Shown: positions 8,708 to 17,552, numbered from the stretch's first letter. The stretch is 64,000 bases of DNA from Paraburkholderia silvatlantica (GCF_003096715.1 NZ_QEOL01000022.1:62001-126000); one strand, 5' to 3'. Program-made: numbers and translations. Notes: generated from the sequence alone by a model not told the origin.

Positions 8708-9541
8708 ATGCATTCTTTTCCGCTATTCATTGTCGGCGCACCGCGCTCGGGAACGACGTTTCTCTGTTCGGTTCTCAATGCGCACCCGCACATCCAGCTA
8801 ACCAACGAATGCCGCATTTTCGCGCTGGTCAAGAACATGCTGGATATGGGCAGCCAGCGCCCCGATCTGCTGGGCGCGTCCTGCCGGGACCGCTTCAGCG
8901 CCTATAGCCGCCGCACGCTCGGCGCGTGGGTCGAGCGCTTCTATCGTGAAGACCTCGATATGTCGGCGCCGATCTGGGGCGACAAGCATCCTCCCTACGC
9001 CGATCCGACGATTCTTTCCGGCCGCATCGGCGCAATCGAGCGACTGCCGCGCTCCGGGTCGTGCCTGAAACTCATCCACGAGCTGCTGCCCAACGCGCGC
9101 TTCATCCATCTTCATCGCGATCCAGGCTGGGTCGCCAATTCGCTGGTGCGCAAGCACTGGATCGGGTCCGTCAACGACGGCGTGCGCGTATGGGGTCAGT
9201 ATGTGGCCGAGATCATCGAATTTTTCGCTGAAATCCCCAAGGAGCAGACATTGACGATCGGCTATCGCAATCTCATCGAGGATGCGGACACGACAATAGC
9301 CAGCATCAGCCGCTTTCTGGGTCTCGCGGACCCTGCGCCGATACGCGATTTTCTGCACGCCCAACGCAGTGCGCCAACGCCGTTCAGCGACCCGGTGACC
9401 GATATTGCCGATCTCTACGTCGTGCCCCCTATGCCGACGACAGACAACGCGCTCCTCGCGCTCGCCGAAAAGGCGGCGACGCACCTCGGCTACTCGGCAT
9501 CGGCAACGCTTTCGATGCGCGCCGAGAGCGGCGGCAGGTGA
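8708..9541 (+). CDS. sulfotransferase-family protein
   Basis: A 277-residue protein with AGGAGAGAGGG upstream of its ATG. The P-loop-like 5' phosphosulfate-binding motif GAPRSGTTF is at residues 10-18 and a second typical stretch, ARFIHLHRDPGWVANS, lies mid-protein (3' phosphate site). These place it with PAPS-dependent sulfotransferases, which move a sulfuryl group onto an acceptor; the acceptor is unknown. The last dozen residues (LSMRAESGGR) are antisense to a remnant of a sigma-54 activator gene, so the native C-terminus may have been replaced. Confidence 0.85.
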   Translation: MHSFPLFIVGAPRSGTTFLCSVLNAHPHIQLTNECRIFALVKNMLDMGSQRPDLLGASCRDRFSAYSRRTLGAWVERFYREDLDMSAPIWGDKHPPYADPTILSGRIGAIERLPRSGSCLKLIHELLPNARFIHLHRDPGWVANSLVRKHWIGSVNDGVRVWGQYVAEIIEFFAEIPKEQTLTIGYRNLIEDADTTIASISRFLGLADPAPIRDFLHAQRSAPTPFSDPVTDIADLYVVPPMPTTDNALLALAEKAATHLGYSASATLSMRAESGGR

Positions 9542-9597
9542 ATCGGCACGACATGCAGCCGGAAGTAAAGATCCTCGCGAAAGCTGCCCTCGCGCAC
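9517..9597 (-). pseudogene. fragment of sigma-54-dependent activator (AAA+ domain)
   Basis: Minus-strand codons read VREGSFREDLYFRLHVVPIH then LPPLSAR, which matches the conserved segment of NtrC-type activators just before the sensor I region. No homologous sequence continues on either side, so only about 27 codons of the gene remain. It overlaps the 3' end of the sulfotransferase gene. Confidence 0.75.
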
Positions 9598-9874
9598 GCC
9601 CACGCAGCAACTCACGTTGCTGCTGGCCCAGCAGAGCTTGAAAGATACGCAGTCGTTGCTGATGCAGAGCAGCGTGGCACGGGTCAAGAATCCGGGCGGC
9701 GGGTGACAATGGGATGAGAAGGCGGGGGCCGCTGTGGTGGGTGATAACGAACAGAAGGTGGTTCAGTGATTTTCACCGGCCCGAGCCCTTGATGAGCGTC
9801 GGCAGCGGTTAAGCCCGACGCGGAAACGAAAGGCGGCGCAAAGAGTGGCACGCTTAAACGTCGACCTATACGAA
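9542..9874. other. degenerate intergenic region
   Basis: About 330 bp after the sulfotransferase gene holding part of the activator fragment. On the plus strand, about 9602-9700, there is a Gln/Leu-rich open stretch (TQQLTLLLAQQSLKD) ending in TGA that could be the tail of another lost gene. I do not recognise it. Confidence 0.35.
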
Positions 9875-10405
9875 TTATTTGCACGACAACACCACAACGC
9901 CACCGATATTCTGCGCATTCGGCAGCGTTGCCGAATAGCCGAGCGCCACCATCGGTTGCATTGCATCGTGCCCCACGACGACCGACTGGATCGACAGTTG
10001 CCCGGTTTTCGAAACGCTATTCAACGGTGCCTGGGTATTGGTCAGCGTGTAGTTGGTATTCGCCAGATTGATCGACATGCTCAAGTCGTTGAGCGTGCGC
10101 GTACCGAGATCCAGCGTAGCCGAAGTCGTTCCGAGCGTACCGTTATAGCCGCTTATAGCGTCGGTAACCCTATCCGCGAGCACCTGGGTACAGGCAAGCG
10201 TTCCGCTCGTCGCCGTCAGCGACAGCGGTGTACCGACGGCGTAGTGAAGGCCTTGCAGGTAGGTGTAGGTATTGCCGTCCGTATCCATGGCCTGGTTCCA
10301 GCGCCCGATCGCCACATCGGTACCGATACCCTGGATATCAGTGGGTGCCAGAACCAGAGCAACTCCAGCGGACGAAGGTCGATTGACACGAGAATTGGGT
10401 TCCGC
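9875..10405 (-). pseudogene. secreted/fimbrial-like protein lacking its N-terminus
   Basis: The frame is open on the minus strand from just after a TAG at about 10406 to the TAA at 9875. It encodes a Thr/Ser/Asn-rich, beta-strand-like protein (GTDVAIGRWNQAMDTDGN, then LSMSINLANTNYTLTNTQAP, ending GGVVVLSC), which looks like an exported structural protein. No signal peptide or ribosome site is present; the first possible start is a GTG at 10315, inside the homogeneous coding stretch. I infer that the 5' end was lost where the ArsR promoter now begins. Family not identified. Confidence 0.5.
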
Positions 10406-10412
10406 CTATACT
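10383..10412 (+). promoter_or_regulatory. sigma-70 promoter of the arsR-AHSA1 operon
   Basis: TTGACA at 10383-10388 and TATACT at 10407-10412 with an 18-bp spacer; this is close to consensus. Transcription would begin near 10419, giving a leader of about 30 nt before the ArsR start. Confidence 0.8.
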
Positions 10413-10415
10413 TCG

Positions 10416-10451
10416 CCAATCAGCTAATTAACCAAATGGAAAACTAATTGG
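10416..10451 (+). promoter_or_regulatory. candidate ArsR operator
   Basis: CCAATCAG (10416-10423) and CTAATTGG (10444-10451) form an inverted repeat with one mismatch; CTAATT is also repeated directly at 10424 and 10444. The site lies between the -10 box and the start codon, where binding would block transcription. Role inferred from position. Confidence 0.45.
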
Positions 10452-10858
10452 AATCGGATCATCTGAGCGCCACCTTCGCCGCGTTGGCCGACCCGACGCG
10501 ACGCGCCATCCTCGCGAGGCTTGCGCAAGGCGAAGCAACGGTAGGTGATCTGGCCGAGCCTTTTGACCTGAGTCCGCCGGCAATCAGCAAGCACCTGCGT
10601 GTTCTCGCACATGCGGGGCTGATTACGCAGGGAAGAGACCGCCAGTTTCGTCCTTGTCGCATCGTGCCCGAGCCGCTGAAGGAGGCAGCCGACTGGGCGA
10701 TGCAATACCGCGCCCTATGGGAACAGCGCCTCGAGCAACTCGACAATTACTTGCAGCAACTGCAACAGGCGCCGGTCAAAGACACACCAGAAAAGCCCGC
10801 CGCGAAGACCTCCAAAGTTTCTTCAACCCGAACCAGGAAGCCCCGCCACCATGACTGA
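10448..10858 (+). CDS. ArsR-family transcriptional regulator
   Basis: A 136-residue winged-helix repressor. The body is typical (SATFAALADPTRRAILARLA, then the recognition helix in SPPAISKHLRVL, residues about 38-50). No metal-binding CVC motif is present, so it belongs with the metal-independent ArsR proteins that pair with AHSA1/SRPBCC proteins. The start appears to be TTG at 10448: the frame is closed just upstream by TAA and no in-frame ATG exists before the conserved helix. A tiny frame, ATG GAA AAC TAA, ends immediately before the TTG. The C-terminus is a Lys/Arg/Pro-rich tail. It overlaps the next gene by 8 bp. Confidence 0.88.
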   Translation: MESDHLSATFAALADPTRRAILARLAQGEATVGDLAEPFDLSPPAISKHLRVLAHAGLITQGRDRQFRPCRIVPEPLKEAADWAMQYRALWEQRLEQLDNYLQQLQQAPVKDTPEKPAAKTSKVSSTRTRKPRHHD

Positions 10859-11372
10859 CAAAGTGTCTGTACCCTTCATCCTCGAGCGTCGCTTCTCTGC
10901 GCCGCGCGAACTCCTGTACGCCGCGTTGACTGAAGCCCAGCATTTGAGTCAGTGGATGAGCCCGCCGGGAATGGAATTGTCCCACTGCACTGTGGACGCG
11001 CGTGTCGGCGGCGTCTTTCACTACGCAATGAAGCCGAGCGGCGCGCCCGACGCCCCAGCCATGTGGGGCAAGTGGACGTTCCGCGAATTGACGCCCCCCG
11101 AGCGCATTGTGGTCGTCGTGCAGTTCAGCGACGCAGATGGCGGCGTGACGCGACACCCAATGGCCCCCGAGTGGCCACTGCATACGCTATCGACAACAAC
11201 CCTTAGCGAAGTCGAAGGTGGCACATTACTTCGCCTCGAGTGGCGTGCGCTGGACGCTACCGATGCCGAAAAGGCCATCTTTGACGCGTCGCACGCCAGC
11301 ATGTCTCAAGGTTGGGGCGCAAGCATGGACGCGCTCGACAAATACCTCACGAAACAGCAAGCCGGGCGCTGA
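10851..11372 (+). CDS. AHSA1/SRPBCC-domain protein
   Basis: A 173-residue START-like protein with the AHSA1 pattern: RRFSAPRELLYAALTEAQHL at the N-terminus, a conserved Trp/Gly core (WMSPPGMEL, GGVFHYAM, GKWTFREL) and the C-terminal helix (SQGWGASMDALDKYL). These bind hydrophobic small molecules or act as chaperone-like proteins; the ligand is unknown. It overlaps the ArsR gene by 8 bp, and ArsR-AHSA1 pairs are widespread, so the two are one operon under the promoter at 10383-10412. Confidence 0.9.
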   Translation: MTDKVSVPFILERRFSAPRELLYAALTEAQHLSQWMSPPGMELSHCTVDARVGGVFHYAMKPSGAPDAPAMWGKWTFRELTPPERIVVVVQFSDADGGVTRHPMAPEWPLHTLSTTTLSEVEGGTLLRLEWRALDATDAEKAIFDASHASMSQGWGASMDALDKYLTKQQAGR

Positions 11373-11387
11373 ATCGAGAGATAGAAA

Positions 11388-11414
11388 AAGAGGTGCACTT
11401 CAGGTGCGCCTCTT
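11388..11414 (+). terminator. hairpin after AHSA1 gene
   Basis: AAGAGGTGCAC (11388-11398) and GTGCGCCTCTT (11404-11414) pair with one G-T wobble around a five-base loop, 15 bp after the stop. It may serve both this operon and the convergent AraC remnant. Confidence 0.65.
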
Positions 11415-11524
11415 CCGTGGCCGCTCGCACATCCTGTTGTCTGGACACCCCGACGGCCGCTTGCATCATTAGGCCGTCGTTCTCTTGACGACGATGAGTT
11501 GCCCGCTTTTTTTGATCTCCGCAA

Positions 11525-12115
11525 TCACATTTTCTGATTGCCGCCACGAATGTCCGAAGGCGTGGCGTCGAACCACTGACGGCAAGCGCGCGACAACGAG
11601 GATTGCGCAGGAAAGCCGAGCATTAACGCAATCCGGCCAATCGTCAGCCGGGTATTTCGAAGGTAATGGACCGCGAGCTGCTTTCTGAGCTCATCCTTTA
11701 GTAATTCGAAACTTGTGCCATCTTCCGAAAGGCGGCGCTGCAGCGTTCTCGGATGTAGCGCAAGAAGCGCGGCGACGCCTGATTTGTCGTCGCTCGACGT
11801 GCCAAGCGTCTGCCGCAGCACCTGACGAACGCGATCCGCCGTGCTCCCCTCAGCCGCACCGAAGTTCCGGAAAATATAGTCTTCCGCGATCTGATGAAAC
11901 GAGGCGTTCGCGCCCTGAACATTGGCCGCAAAAGTATCGCGCGCGATGTGCAACGTTGCGCCCCCGGGTTCCTCAAGCAGTTTCGCCCCGAAAAAGCGTT
12001 CATATACCGCGCGGCTGACGACAGGTTCGTGTGGTATCGAAACGGCTCGAAGGTCGTATTTGTCCCCGGCAAACAGCCGCAGGAAATTGTGCGCATCCGC
12101 GAGGCAAAGGTCGCT
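11525..12115 (-). pseudogene. AraC-family regulator, 5'-truncated
   Basis: From about 12115 to the stop the minus strand encodes the C-terminal part of an AraC regulator with an arabinose-binding-like domain (DLCLADAHNFLRLFAGD) and an intact helix-turn-helix pair (GVAALLALHPRTLQRRLSED, then LMLGFPAQSSLSRACRQWF). About the first third of a normal 330-residue protein is missing. The frame stays open to 12250, but those codons are antisense to an alpha/beta-hydrolase fragment and are not AraC-like. It could still yield a 241-residue chimera, but no ribosome site is seen. Confidence 0.7.
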
Positions 12116-12370
12116 GGCATCAAGGCGCCGACACTCATCGTCGCCGGCCGGCGCGATACGGTAACGCCGGCTGCGGCGGCCTGGCGTGCAGCCACACGCA
12201 TTCCGGACTGCGAATTTCACCTCGTCGACGGCAACCACTTCGAACTGCATCTCGAAGGCGAGGCGGTGTGCCTGCAGAATATCGTACTACAGCTAGCGTT
12301 CCTGCGAAAACATCTAGGCGTCGACCCGTCCCCCACCATACTGCAGTCCTGCATGGCAGCGCCAAAGTAA
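12113..12370 (+). pseudogene. alpha/beta-hydrolase, C-terminal fragment
   Basis: Plus-strand codons from about 12113 read VAGIKAPTLIVAGRRDTVTP and then GNHFELHLEG, the typical last strand, acid and His regions of an alpha/beta hydrolase. The nucleophile and cap domain are missing. Upstream codons in the same frame (11894 onward) are antisense to the AraC gene. It and the AraC remnant are divergent and both lack their 5' ends at the same place. Confidence 0.65.
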
Positions 12371-12379
12371 TTCGCGACA

Positions 12380-13438
12380 GTGAGTAAGGGAATGAGCGGA
12401 AAGCTGATGATCTACGGCGCGTACGGTTACACCGGTGAACTGATCGTGCGCGAAGCGCTACGTCAGGGACTGCGGCCCGTCATCGCGGGGCGAGACGGCA
12501 AGAAGCTCGGGCCGCTTGCAGATGCGCACGGTCTCGAGTCTCGGGCGTTCGCGGTTGCCGAAGCGAAAGCGTGCTTCGATGGTGTCGCCGTGGTGCTGAA
12601 CTGCGCGGGGCCGTTTTCCACAACGGCCCACGCGCTCGTGAACGCCTGCATCGACAATTGCGTGCATTACGTGGACATCACCGGCGAAATCCCGGTCTTC
12701 CAGTTCTGCCATGCACAAGATGCGCGTGCGGTCAGCGCGGGTATCGTGCTTTGCCCCGGCGCGGGGTTCGATATCGTCCCGACCGATTGCCTGGCTGCGG
12801 CACTGAATGCGCAGATGCCCGATGCAGTGCGAATCGACCTTGCCTTTTCGTTTGGAACGAAGCCGAGTATTGGAACGGTGAAGACCATTCTGGAGTCCGC
12901 AGCAAGTGGCGGCCTGATCAGACAGCATCATCGCCTCGTTTCGGTGCCGAACGCCTGGCACATCCGACGCATTCCGTTTCCGGGCGGCACGCGCTGGGCC
13001 GTGTCGATCCCGTGGGGCGACGTGTTTACCGCGGGCATATCAACCGGCGTACCGGACGGAGTTGTCTACTGTGCGTTGCCGCTCACAATCGGTCTGACGA
13101 TGCGGCTCACCAACTTCATGCGCACATGCTTTGCAGTTCCGTCCGTATCCAGGGCGCTCAACGCTGCTGCACAGCGGATCTTTGCCGGCGGTCCGGGCGC
13201 AGGCGCACGTGAAGTCCAGCGAACGGAGTTTTGGGCGCAGGCGACCAACATCGATGGCAAAACGGTCACGATGAAGTTGTCTGCGCCCAACGTCTACGCG
13301 ATGACGGCGGACACGGCGCTGGCGATTGCCAACCACTGCCTGAGCCACCCGGTGCCGGCTGGGTACCGGACGCCGTCGATGCTCATGGGCAGCGCCTTTT
13401 TTCTGCAACGTCCGGGCTTTGACGTGTCGTACGCATGA
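12380..13438 (+). CDS. saccharopine dehydrogenase-like NAD(P)-binding protein (trans-acting enoyl reductase type)
   Basis: A 352-residue protein. The Rossmann motif is at the N-terminus (LMIYGAYGYTGELIVREAL), followed by the conserved VVLNCAGPFSTTAHALVNACI and VHYVDITGEIPVF segments that define the YMR226C/Rv2449-like saccharopine reductase group. In mycobacteria such proteins reduce enoyl intermediates of lipid synthesis; that role is not shown here. Two starts are possible: GTG at 12380 or ATG at 12392, the latter with an AAGGG that is too close. The next gene begins 23 bp after the stop, so the two are probably co-transcribed. Confidence 0.8.
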   Translation: MSKGMSGKLMIYGAYGYTGELIVREALRQGLRPVIAGRDGKKLGPLADAHGLESRAFAVAEAKACFDGVAVVLNCAGPFSTTAHALVNACIDNCVHYVDITGEIPVFQFCHAQDARAVSAGIVLCPGAGFDIVPTDCLAAALNAQMPDAVRIDLAFSFGTKPSIGTVKTILESAASGGLIRQHHRLVSVPNAWHIRRIPFPGGTRWAVSIPWGDVFTAGISTGVPDGVVYCALPLTIGLTMRLTNFMRTCFAVPSVSRALNAAAQRIFAGGPGAGAREVQRTEFWAQATNIDGKTVTMKLSAPNVYAMTADTALAIANHCLSHPVPAGYRTPSMLMGSAFFLQRPGFDVSYA

Positions 13439-13461
13439 CACCACGTATGGAAATCTGAAGA

Positions 13462-14415
13462 ATGACGACTTATGCACAGCAGCAAAACTGGCGGGACATT
13501 CAGCGCTTTCTCCCCGCCGAGTTTCAACTGTCGCCTGCGCAGGAGCCGCGGGAGGAATGGTGGCCGTGGAACGGGCATCGCATCCATCTGGACTGCTACC
13601 GCAACGCACGCGCGCCGCTGAAGGTGATGCTTTTCCATGGAGTGGGAACAAATGGCCGCCAAATGTCGACGATACTCGGCGCGCCGCTTGCGCATCGAGG
13701 CTTCGAAACCATCGCGATCGACATGCCGGAATACGGCCTGACACAGGTGAACCGCGGCAAGGCGGTGCGCTACGACGATTGGGTTCAGGCCGGGAGCGAT
13801 CTCATCGACATGGAACTGGCGAAAGACAACCGGCCCATCGTGCCATACGGACTGAGCGCGGGCGGTATGCAGACGTATCACGTCGCGGCAAGGAACCGGA
13901 AAGTCAGTGGCATTGTCGGAATGACCTTTCTCGATCAGCGAATCCAGCAGGTTCGCGACGAGACAGCGTTCAACCTGTTCATGAGCCGTGTTGGCGGCCC
14001 ACTCGCGACGTTGACCGCCCGTACGCCACTCGCCCGCCTGCGCATTCCCATGTCCGTAGCGAGCAAGATGTACACGCTCGTCAACGACCCGGCTGCGCTG
14101 AAAGCCTGCATGGCGGACAAAACGTCGGCGGGAAAGTGGGTGACCATGAGTTTTCTGGCCAGCTACACCGGCTATCAACCCGTTATCGAGCCGGAAGATT
14201 TCGACGTATGCCCGATACTGCTGACGCAGCCCGCGCAGGATCGCTGGACGCCCTTGCACCTGAGTCAATTGTTCCTGCAGCGAATCAGGCATGTTCCTGT
14301 CACAGTTACGCTGCTGGAAAACGCCGGCCATTACCCACTGGAGCAACCCGGCCTGAATCAGATGGTGACCGCGATCCATGACTTTTGCGTCGACGTGATA
14401 CGCGACCACGCGTGA
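13462..14415 (+). CDS. alpha/beta-fold hydrolase
   Basis: A 317-residue protein with the hydrolase fold: oxyanion region VMLFHGVGTNGRQ (residues about 55-67), nucleophile motif GLSAGG with Ser132, an acid in TQPAQDRWTP, and His in NAGHYPLEQPG. Substrate unknown. It sits 23 bp downstream of the reductase-like gene and may act on the same compound. No signal peptide. Confidence 0.85.
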   Translation: MTTYAQQQNWRDIQRFLPAEFQLSPAQEPREEWWPWNGHRIHLDCYRNARAPLKVMLFHGVGTNGRQMSTILGAPLAHRGFETIAIDMPEYGLTQVNRGKAVRYDDWVQAGSDLIDMELAKDNRPIVPYGLSAGGMQTYHVAARNRKVSGIVGMTFLDQRIQQVRDETAFNLFMSRVGGPLATLTARTPLARLRIPMSVASKMYTLVNDPAALKACMADKTSAGKWVTMSFLASYTGYQPVIEPEDFDVCPILLTQPAQDRWTPLHLSQLFLQRIRHVPVTVTLLENAGHYPLEQPGLNQMVTAIHDFCVDVIRDHA

Positions 14416-14658
14416 TTGCGGATGGATGTCTCTGCTTGTCCGGGAGGCGCCGTTCGTTCCCGGCTTCGACAGGCCGTTCAAGCGTCAACTCATCTCCCGT
14501 AAGCAGTCATCGGACATCGAAGTCGGCGCTGGCCAACCGCTCAACCCGCGTCACCGCCCATTCGCGCACACGACGAAGTGTGAGCGAGACCGAGCGCGCC
14601 TGGCCAGACGCCACGTCCGACGTCAGGCCAGGGAGCGCTTCAGATGCTATGCCAGCGC

Positions 14659-15555
14659 TTACTGTGCCGTGACGCGTTGCTCCTTCGCGGCCATCTGTCC
14701 AAAACGCCCACTGTTGAAGTCCTCTACCGCCTCGCGAATCTCTTCGGTCGTGTTCATGACAAACGGGCCATGCGCAGCAACGGGTTCGTCGATGGGTTCG
14801 CCGCTCAATACCAGAACGATTGCGTCGCTCGTGGCGTCGAGCTGGACGTCGGTGCCCTCTCGTGCAAGGAGAACCAGTTGCGCGTCGCTGATGACCCGCT
14901 CGTCGCCGTTGACGCGAACCTGACCTCGCAGCACGACTAGTGCGAGCGTCCGGCCCTCCGGTAGCGTCAACGCTGCGCCATGTCCTGCATTGAGCCGCAC
15001 ATCCCAGACATCCATCGGCGTGAAGGTGTGCGCTGGTCCCGCCTTGCCCGCGAAGTTGCCGGCGATCACCCGCACCTGTCCCGCGCCTGCCGGCAGGTCG
15101 ACCGACGGGATCTGGCTGGCTACGATGCTCTGGTAGCCGGGGGCCGTCATTTTGTGCTTCGCTGGCAGATTGACCCAGAGCTGCACCATCTCGAGGGTCC
15201 CGCCTGTTTTCGCGAACGCGCGCGAGTGGAACTCCTCATGCAGAATGCCAGCGCCCGCCGTCATCCACTGCACATCGCCGGGACCGATCTGGCCACCACT
15301 ACCCGTTGAGTCGAGGTGCTCCAGTTCGCCCTCGTACACGATAGTCACGGTTTCGAAGCCACGGTGCGGATGCTGCCCGACACCCAGCCGGCGGTTCGTT
15401 GGCGCAAAGCTTTTCGGTCCCGCGTAGTCGAGCATCAGGAAAGGGCTCACATGGCGGCCCATGGTGTGATGCGAGAACAGTGTGCGCACGGGAAAACCGT
15501 CGCCGACCCAATGCCCGTTGGGGTTGCTATAAGCGCCGAGAATCTTTTTCATCAT
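14659..15555 (-). CDS. pirin-family protein
   Basis: A 298-residue bicupin from the first of two adjacent ATGs (15555, 15552), behind CAGGAATATTC. The N-terminal cupin has the pirin metal motif (GQHPHRGFETVTIVYEGELEH) with His and Glu ligands, then GDVQWMTAGAGILHEEFH. Bacterial pirins include quercetinases and redox-responsive proteins. The nearest upstream gene on this strand is the porin (stop 150 bp away), so a shared transcript is possible. Confidence 0.92.
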   Translation of the reverse strand: MMKKILGAYSNPNGHWVGDGFPVRTLFSHHTMGRHVSPFLMLDYAGPKSFAPTNRRLGVGQHPHRGFETVTIVYEGELEHLDSTGSGGQIGPGDVQWMTAGAGILHEEFHSRAFAKTGGTLEMVQLWVNLPAKHKMTAPGYQSIVASQIPSVDLPAGAGQVRVIAGNFAGKAGPAHTFTPMDVWDVRLNAGHGAALTLPEGRTLALVVLRGQVRVNGDERVISDAQLVLLAREGTDVQLDATSDAIVLVLSGEPIDEPVAAHGPFVMNTTEEIREAVEDFNSGRFGQMAAKEQRVTAQ

Positions 15556-15706
15556 CGAATATTCCTGTTTGACGGCCAGTGGCCGTGGTTGCATGGATAC
15601 AGGGTAGTCGCGCGACGATGACGGCGGTAGAGGGTGGAAGTCGCCCTCTGTGTCTCACTAATGGAACAATGGAACAGGCTCATTCGCATCGTTCCGGGCG
15701 CGCCGA

Positions 15707-16816
15707 TCAGAATCTCGTCTGTAGCCCGATGCGTACCAGTGTCTGTGAACGGTTGCTCGCCGCCGCGTCGGGCTCAAGCAACCCGTTGATCCAGGCTTGC
15801 GTCGTTTCCGAGTCGCCGCTGGCACGCTGATAGACGGCTTCGACGTAAGCCATCGTTCGCTTCGAGAAGTGATATTGCACCGCTGTGGTGATCTGGTGAG
15901 CCTTGTTGTTCTCGAGCACCTGGTTTCCCTTCATGTACTGGTAGTCGAGTCCTGCCGACCAGGGACCTGAAATCGTCCAATACGCGCCCGCCTTGTAGAC
16001 GTCAATCCTGGCGCCGCTTGCCGTATTCCTCGTGTTTGTGTACAGCAGCATGGCAAGCAGGCTGCCGAACCTGTAATGCGCGCCGGCCCCAAAGTTTCGG
16101 ATACCTTCATGCCCATTACCTAGTTCCGGATATTTGGCTTCGATATATGCGACCCCGACCGCAAGCGGCCCGTTCTCGTAGTTCATCCCTGCGCTGATCG
16201 TCGAATTGGCGGAAAACGAACCCGCAATGCCGCCAAAGCCATACAACGCGCCAAAACTGAATCCGGAAAGAGATGGACTGCGATATTTGACCGCGTTCGC
16301 CACACGCGTTGCGCCGGCCAGGCGGTCAAAATCGAACGAGCCGGTCGGATTCTGCGGTATGCCCAGCGCGCTGAACGGTCCCTGGCGAAAATCATAAAGC
16401 CCGCCAAACAGGAACGCGCCGTCAAAGAGACCGAGCGTCAATGTCTCGAACATGAAATCGTACTGGTTACCAAACGTAACGGTGCCAAAACGCTCGTCGG
16501 ACAGCCCCACGTAGGCGGTGCGATTGAAGATCTGGCCCGCGCCCGGGATGGTTGAGCCGCTGCCGAGATCGAACTGTGAAGTCAGATTGAACAGGGCCTT
16601 TGTTCCGCCGCCCAGATCCTCGCTTGCGCTGAACGTCAAAACGTTCGGCGCGAAGATCCCGCTGTCGAACTGCGTTACCGAGCCGCCATGTTCGTTATTC
16701 ACCCACGTCACACCGCCGTCGACCATGCCCTGCAACGTGACACTGCTTTGGGCGTACTGGTTGGCGTGGAAGCAGGCTGCGCTCAGGCAGACTGCCCGAG
16801 CGGTCTGTCTCTTCAT
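15707..16816 (-). CDS. Gram-negative porin (Burkholderia type)
   Basis: Outer-membrane trimeric porin of 369 residues, start at the ATG at 16816 behind GGAAATC. The signal peptide starts MKRQTARAVCLSAACF and probably ends at YAQ, before SSVTLQGMVDGGV. Alternating beta-strand pattern continues to the C-terminal Phe (LVRIGLQTRF), needed for BAM recognition. The conserved loop-3 region (GNQYDFMFETLTLG) is present. It lies 97 bp downstream of the isochorismatase-like gene on the same strand. Length and both ends look intact. Confidence 0.95.
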   Translation of the reverse strand: MKRQTARAVCLSAACFHANQYAQSSVTLQGMVDGGVTWVNNEHGGSVTQFDSGIFAPNVLTFSASEDLGGGTKALFNLTSQFDLGSGSTIPGAGQIFNRTAYVGLSDERFGTVTFGNQYDFMFETLTLGLFDGAFLFGGLYDFRQGPFSALGIPQNPTGSFDFDRLAGATRVANAVKYRSPSLSGFSFGALYGFGGIAGSFSANSTISAGMNYENGPLAVGVAYIEAKYPELGNGHEGIRNFGAGAHYRFGSLLAMLLYTNTRNTASGARIDVYKAGAYWTISGPWSAGLDYQYMKGNQVLENNKAHQITTAVQYHFSKRTMAYVEAVYQRASGDSETTQAWINGLLEPDAAASNRSQTLVRIGLQTRF

Positions 16817-16913
16817 GTTGATCGATTTCCTGCCGTCAACGATTGCCCGGCTATTCGTCAGACATCGCACAGGCGCGCGGGCGGATACCGCAACCGGCCG
16901 CGCGCCCGATACG

Positions 16914-17552
16914 TCAGTTCTTGTCGTACGAGAACTGGATGCCGGCCGTGCCCCCGGTTTCAATGAACAGGTCAATGAACGCGGGGACGGTTTCGCTGCG
17001 CGCCCAGTCGCGCTGCAATTCGCAGAACAATTGGGCGACACTGATCATCTTGCCGCCTGCCTGTTCGATACGGCGCAACGCGGCTTCGTGCGCAGCGACG
17101 GACGTGCCGCCGACCGCGTCGACGACCACGTAGACTTCGTAGCCGGCCTTCAGTGCATCGAGCGCGGGGAACGTCAGGCAGGCTTCCGTCCATAGCGCCG
17201 TCATGATCAGCTTCTTGCGGCCGGTCGCCTCGACGGCCTTGCGGAATTCAACGTCTTCCCACGAGTTGATGCTCGTCCGATCGTAGGTCGGGAAGTCGCC
17301 TAATGCGGCGCGAAGTTGCGGAATCGGCGGCTTGTTCAGGCCCGTCTTCACGTTGACCGTCGAATGGACGATCGGCAGCTTGTAAGTGACCGCGGCCTTG
17401 GCCGCGCCCACGATGTTGTTGATCAGCAGTTGTCGATCCATCGACGCGATGGAATTCACCTGGACCGGCTGGTAATCGATGACGATGAATGCCGCATTCT
17501 GCGGGGTGAGCAGAGGGTCGTTCGCGGGGTCGCGAATGGGTTCGCTTGCCAT
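16914..17552 (-). CDS. isochorismatase-like (YcaC-type) hydrolase
   Basis: A 212-residue cysteine hydrolase from the ATG at 17552, behind GGAGAC. The catalytic Asp26 is in FIVIDYQP and the nucleophile Cys125 in TALWTEACLTFPALDA. The middle motif RTSINSWED has Arg where some family members have Lys, as in YcaC-type proteins. Known members include nicotinamidase, isochorismatase and hydrolases of unknown substrate. A LysR gene is divergent from it, which suggests inducible control. Confidence 0.9.
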   Translation of the reverse strand: MASEPIRDPANDPLLTPQNAAFIVIDYQPVQVNSIASMDRQLLINNIVGAAKAAVTYKLPIVHSTVNVKTGLNKPPIPQLRAALGDFPTYDRTSINSWEDVEFRKAVEATGRKKLIMTALWTEACLTFPALDALKAGYEVYVVVDAVGGTSVAAHEAALRRIEQAGGKMISVAQLFCELQRDWARSETVPAFIDLFIETGGTAGIQFSYDKN

